Below are positions 7,848-7,952 of a stretch of DNA of 7,952 nucleotides, in pieces. Origin of the DNA: Patescibacteria group bacterium (lineage in GTDB: Bacteria; Patescibacteriota; Gracilibacteria; BD1-5; UBA6164); the NCBI GenBank assembly GCA_018623505.1, contig JAAZVM010000017.1, positions 1 to 7,952 on the forward strand, read 5' to 3'. The notes under the pieces are model-generated. The model was given only the letters and a program-made list of their open reading frames with translations. It did no database searches and was not told where the DNA came from. Numbering within the stretch: position 1 is the stretch's first letter; each line of letters starts with the position of its first letter. Position numbers and translations under genes: made by a program.

Positions 7848-7952
7848 TTAATTAAATCAAGAATTGATAAATTAAATTGTTCTCCAGTTTCCAATTTTTT
7901 TAATAAAAATATATTATTTTTCATTTCTTCTTCTCATAAAATTATTACAAAT
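7835..7952 (-). CDS. hisS: Histidyl-tRNA synthetase, C-terminal end (partial)
   Basis: Only the last 38 codons are present; the gene enters from the right edge and ends in TAG. The peptide reads FVIILGEEEMKNN followed by IFLLKKLETGEQFNLSIL and DLINYLK. This matches the final strand-helix unit of the HisRS anticodon-binding domain, in which ILGEDEL-x-N and LK-LETGEQ followed by a short leucine-rich helix are typical. The Gly of ILGEEE is a UGA codon. The enzyme charges tRNA-His in the cytoplasm. The call rests on a short segment, but the combination is distinctive; a related class II synthetase with the same anticodon-binding fold is the main alternative. A strong terminator separates it from the pilin gene, so it is probably only a neighbour by position. 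Confidence 0.85.

Noticed and set aside
1..7952. Mycoplasma/Spiroplasma-type code with UGA as Trp
   Set aside because: UGA falls at conserved glycines (prepilin -1 site, GEIIP, ILGEEE, LNG), and the proteins would have impossibly many Trp; TGG is in use for Trp.
1..7952. Decaying pseudogenes or prophage remnant, suggested by dense stops and few open frames
   Set aside because: The interruptions are almost all TGA with no frameshifts, and each gene is intact in one frame from start to TAA/TAG.

Overview
The window is very AT-rich and is unreadable under the standard genetic code: no frame stays open beyond about 70 codons. If UGA is read as glycine (translation table 25), seven coding regions fill almost the whole window. 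UGA falls at conserved glycines, including the -1 glycine of a prepilin cleavage site, FGEIIP of a CNNM domain, ILGEEE of HisRS and LNG of a LamG-type domain. All visible stops are TAA or TAG. This points to the candidate phyla Absconditabacteria (SR1) or Gracilibacteria. Four in-frame CGG codons also occur, two of them at positions where the family has Trp or another aromatic residue. That suggests CGG is read as Trp, a change I recall being reported in Absconditabacteria, so I favour SR1 or a close relative.

Layout. At 1-1251 (minus) is a CNNM/CBS membrane protein of the HlyC/CorC family, cut by the left edge. At 1338-3669 (minus) is a two-gene operon: a PilW-like prepilin (3022-3669), then a PilX-like membrane-anchored protein with a possible discoidin-like domain (1338-3005). 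A 61-bp divergent promoter region (3670-3730) separates this from a plus-strand operon at 3731-5958: a PilV-like protein carrying a LamG/concanavalin-A-like domain, then a classical type IV prepilin. At 5993-7738 (minus, convergent) is a large prepilin of 581 codons whose C-terminal half starts with a fibrinogen-related motif. At 7835-7952 (minus) is the 3' end of hisS.

Five of the seven genes therefore look like prepilin-peptidase substrates, each with a short Lys-rich leader ending in Gly or Ala before a hydrophobic helix. Three carry large domains of types usually linked to binding glycans or proteins. I infer a minor-pilin or tip-adhesin module of a type IV pilus, plausibly used for attachment to a host or prey cell. 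No pilus assembly ATPase, platform protein, secretin or prepilin peptidase is in the window.

Three perfect hairpin terminators follow hisS, the PilX-like gene and the convergent pair. In all of them the stop codons lie inside the stem. Intergenic gaps are all under 100 bp, so there is no long gene-free stretch, and I see no mobile element, CRISPR array, tRNA or rRNA.
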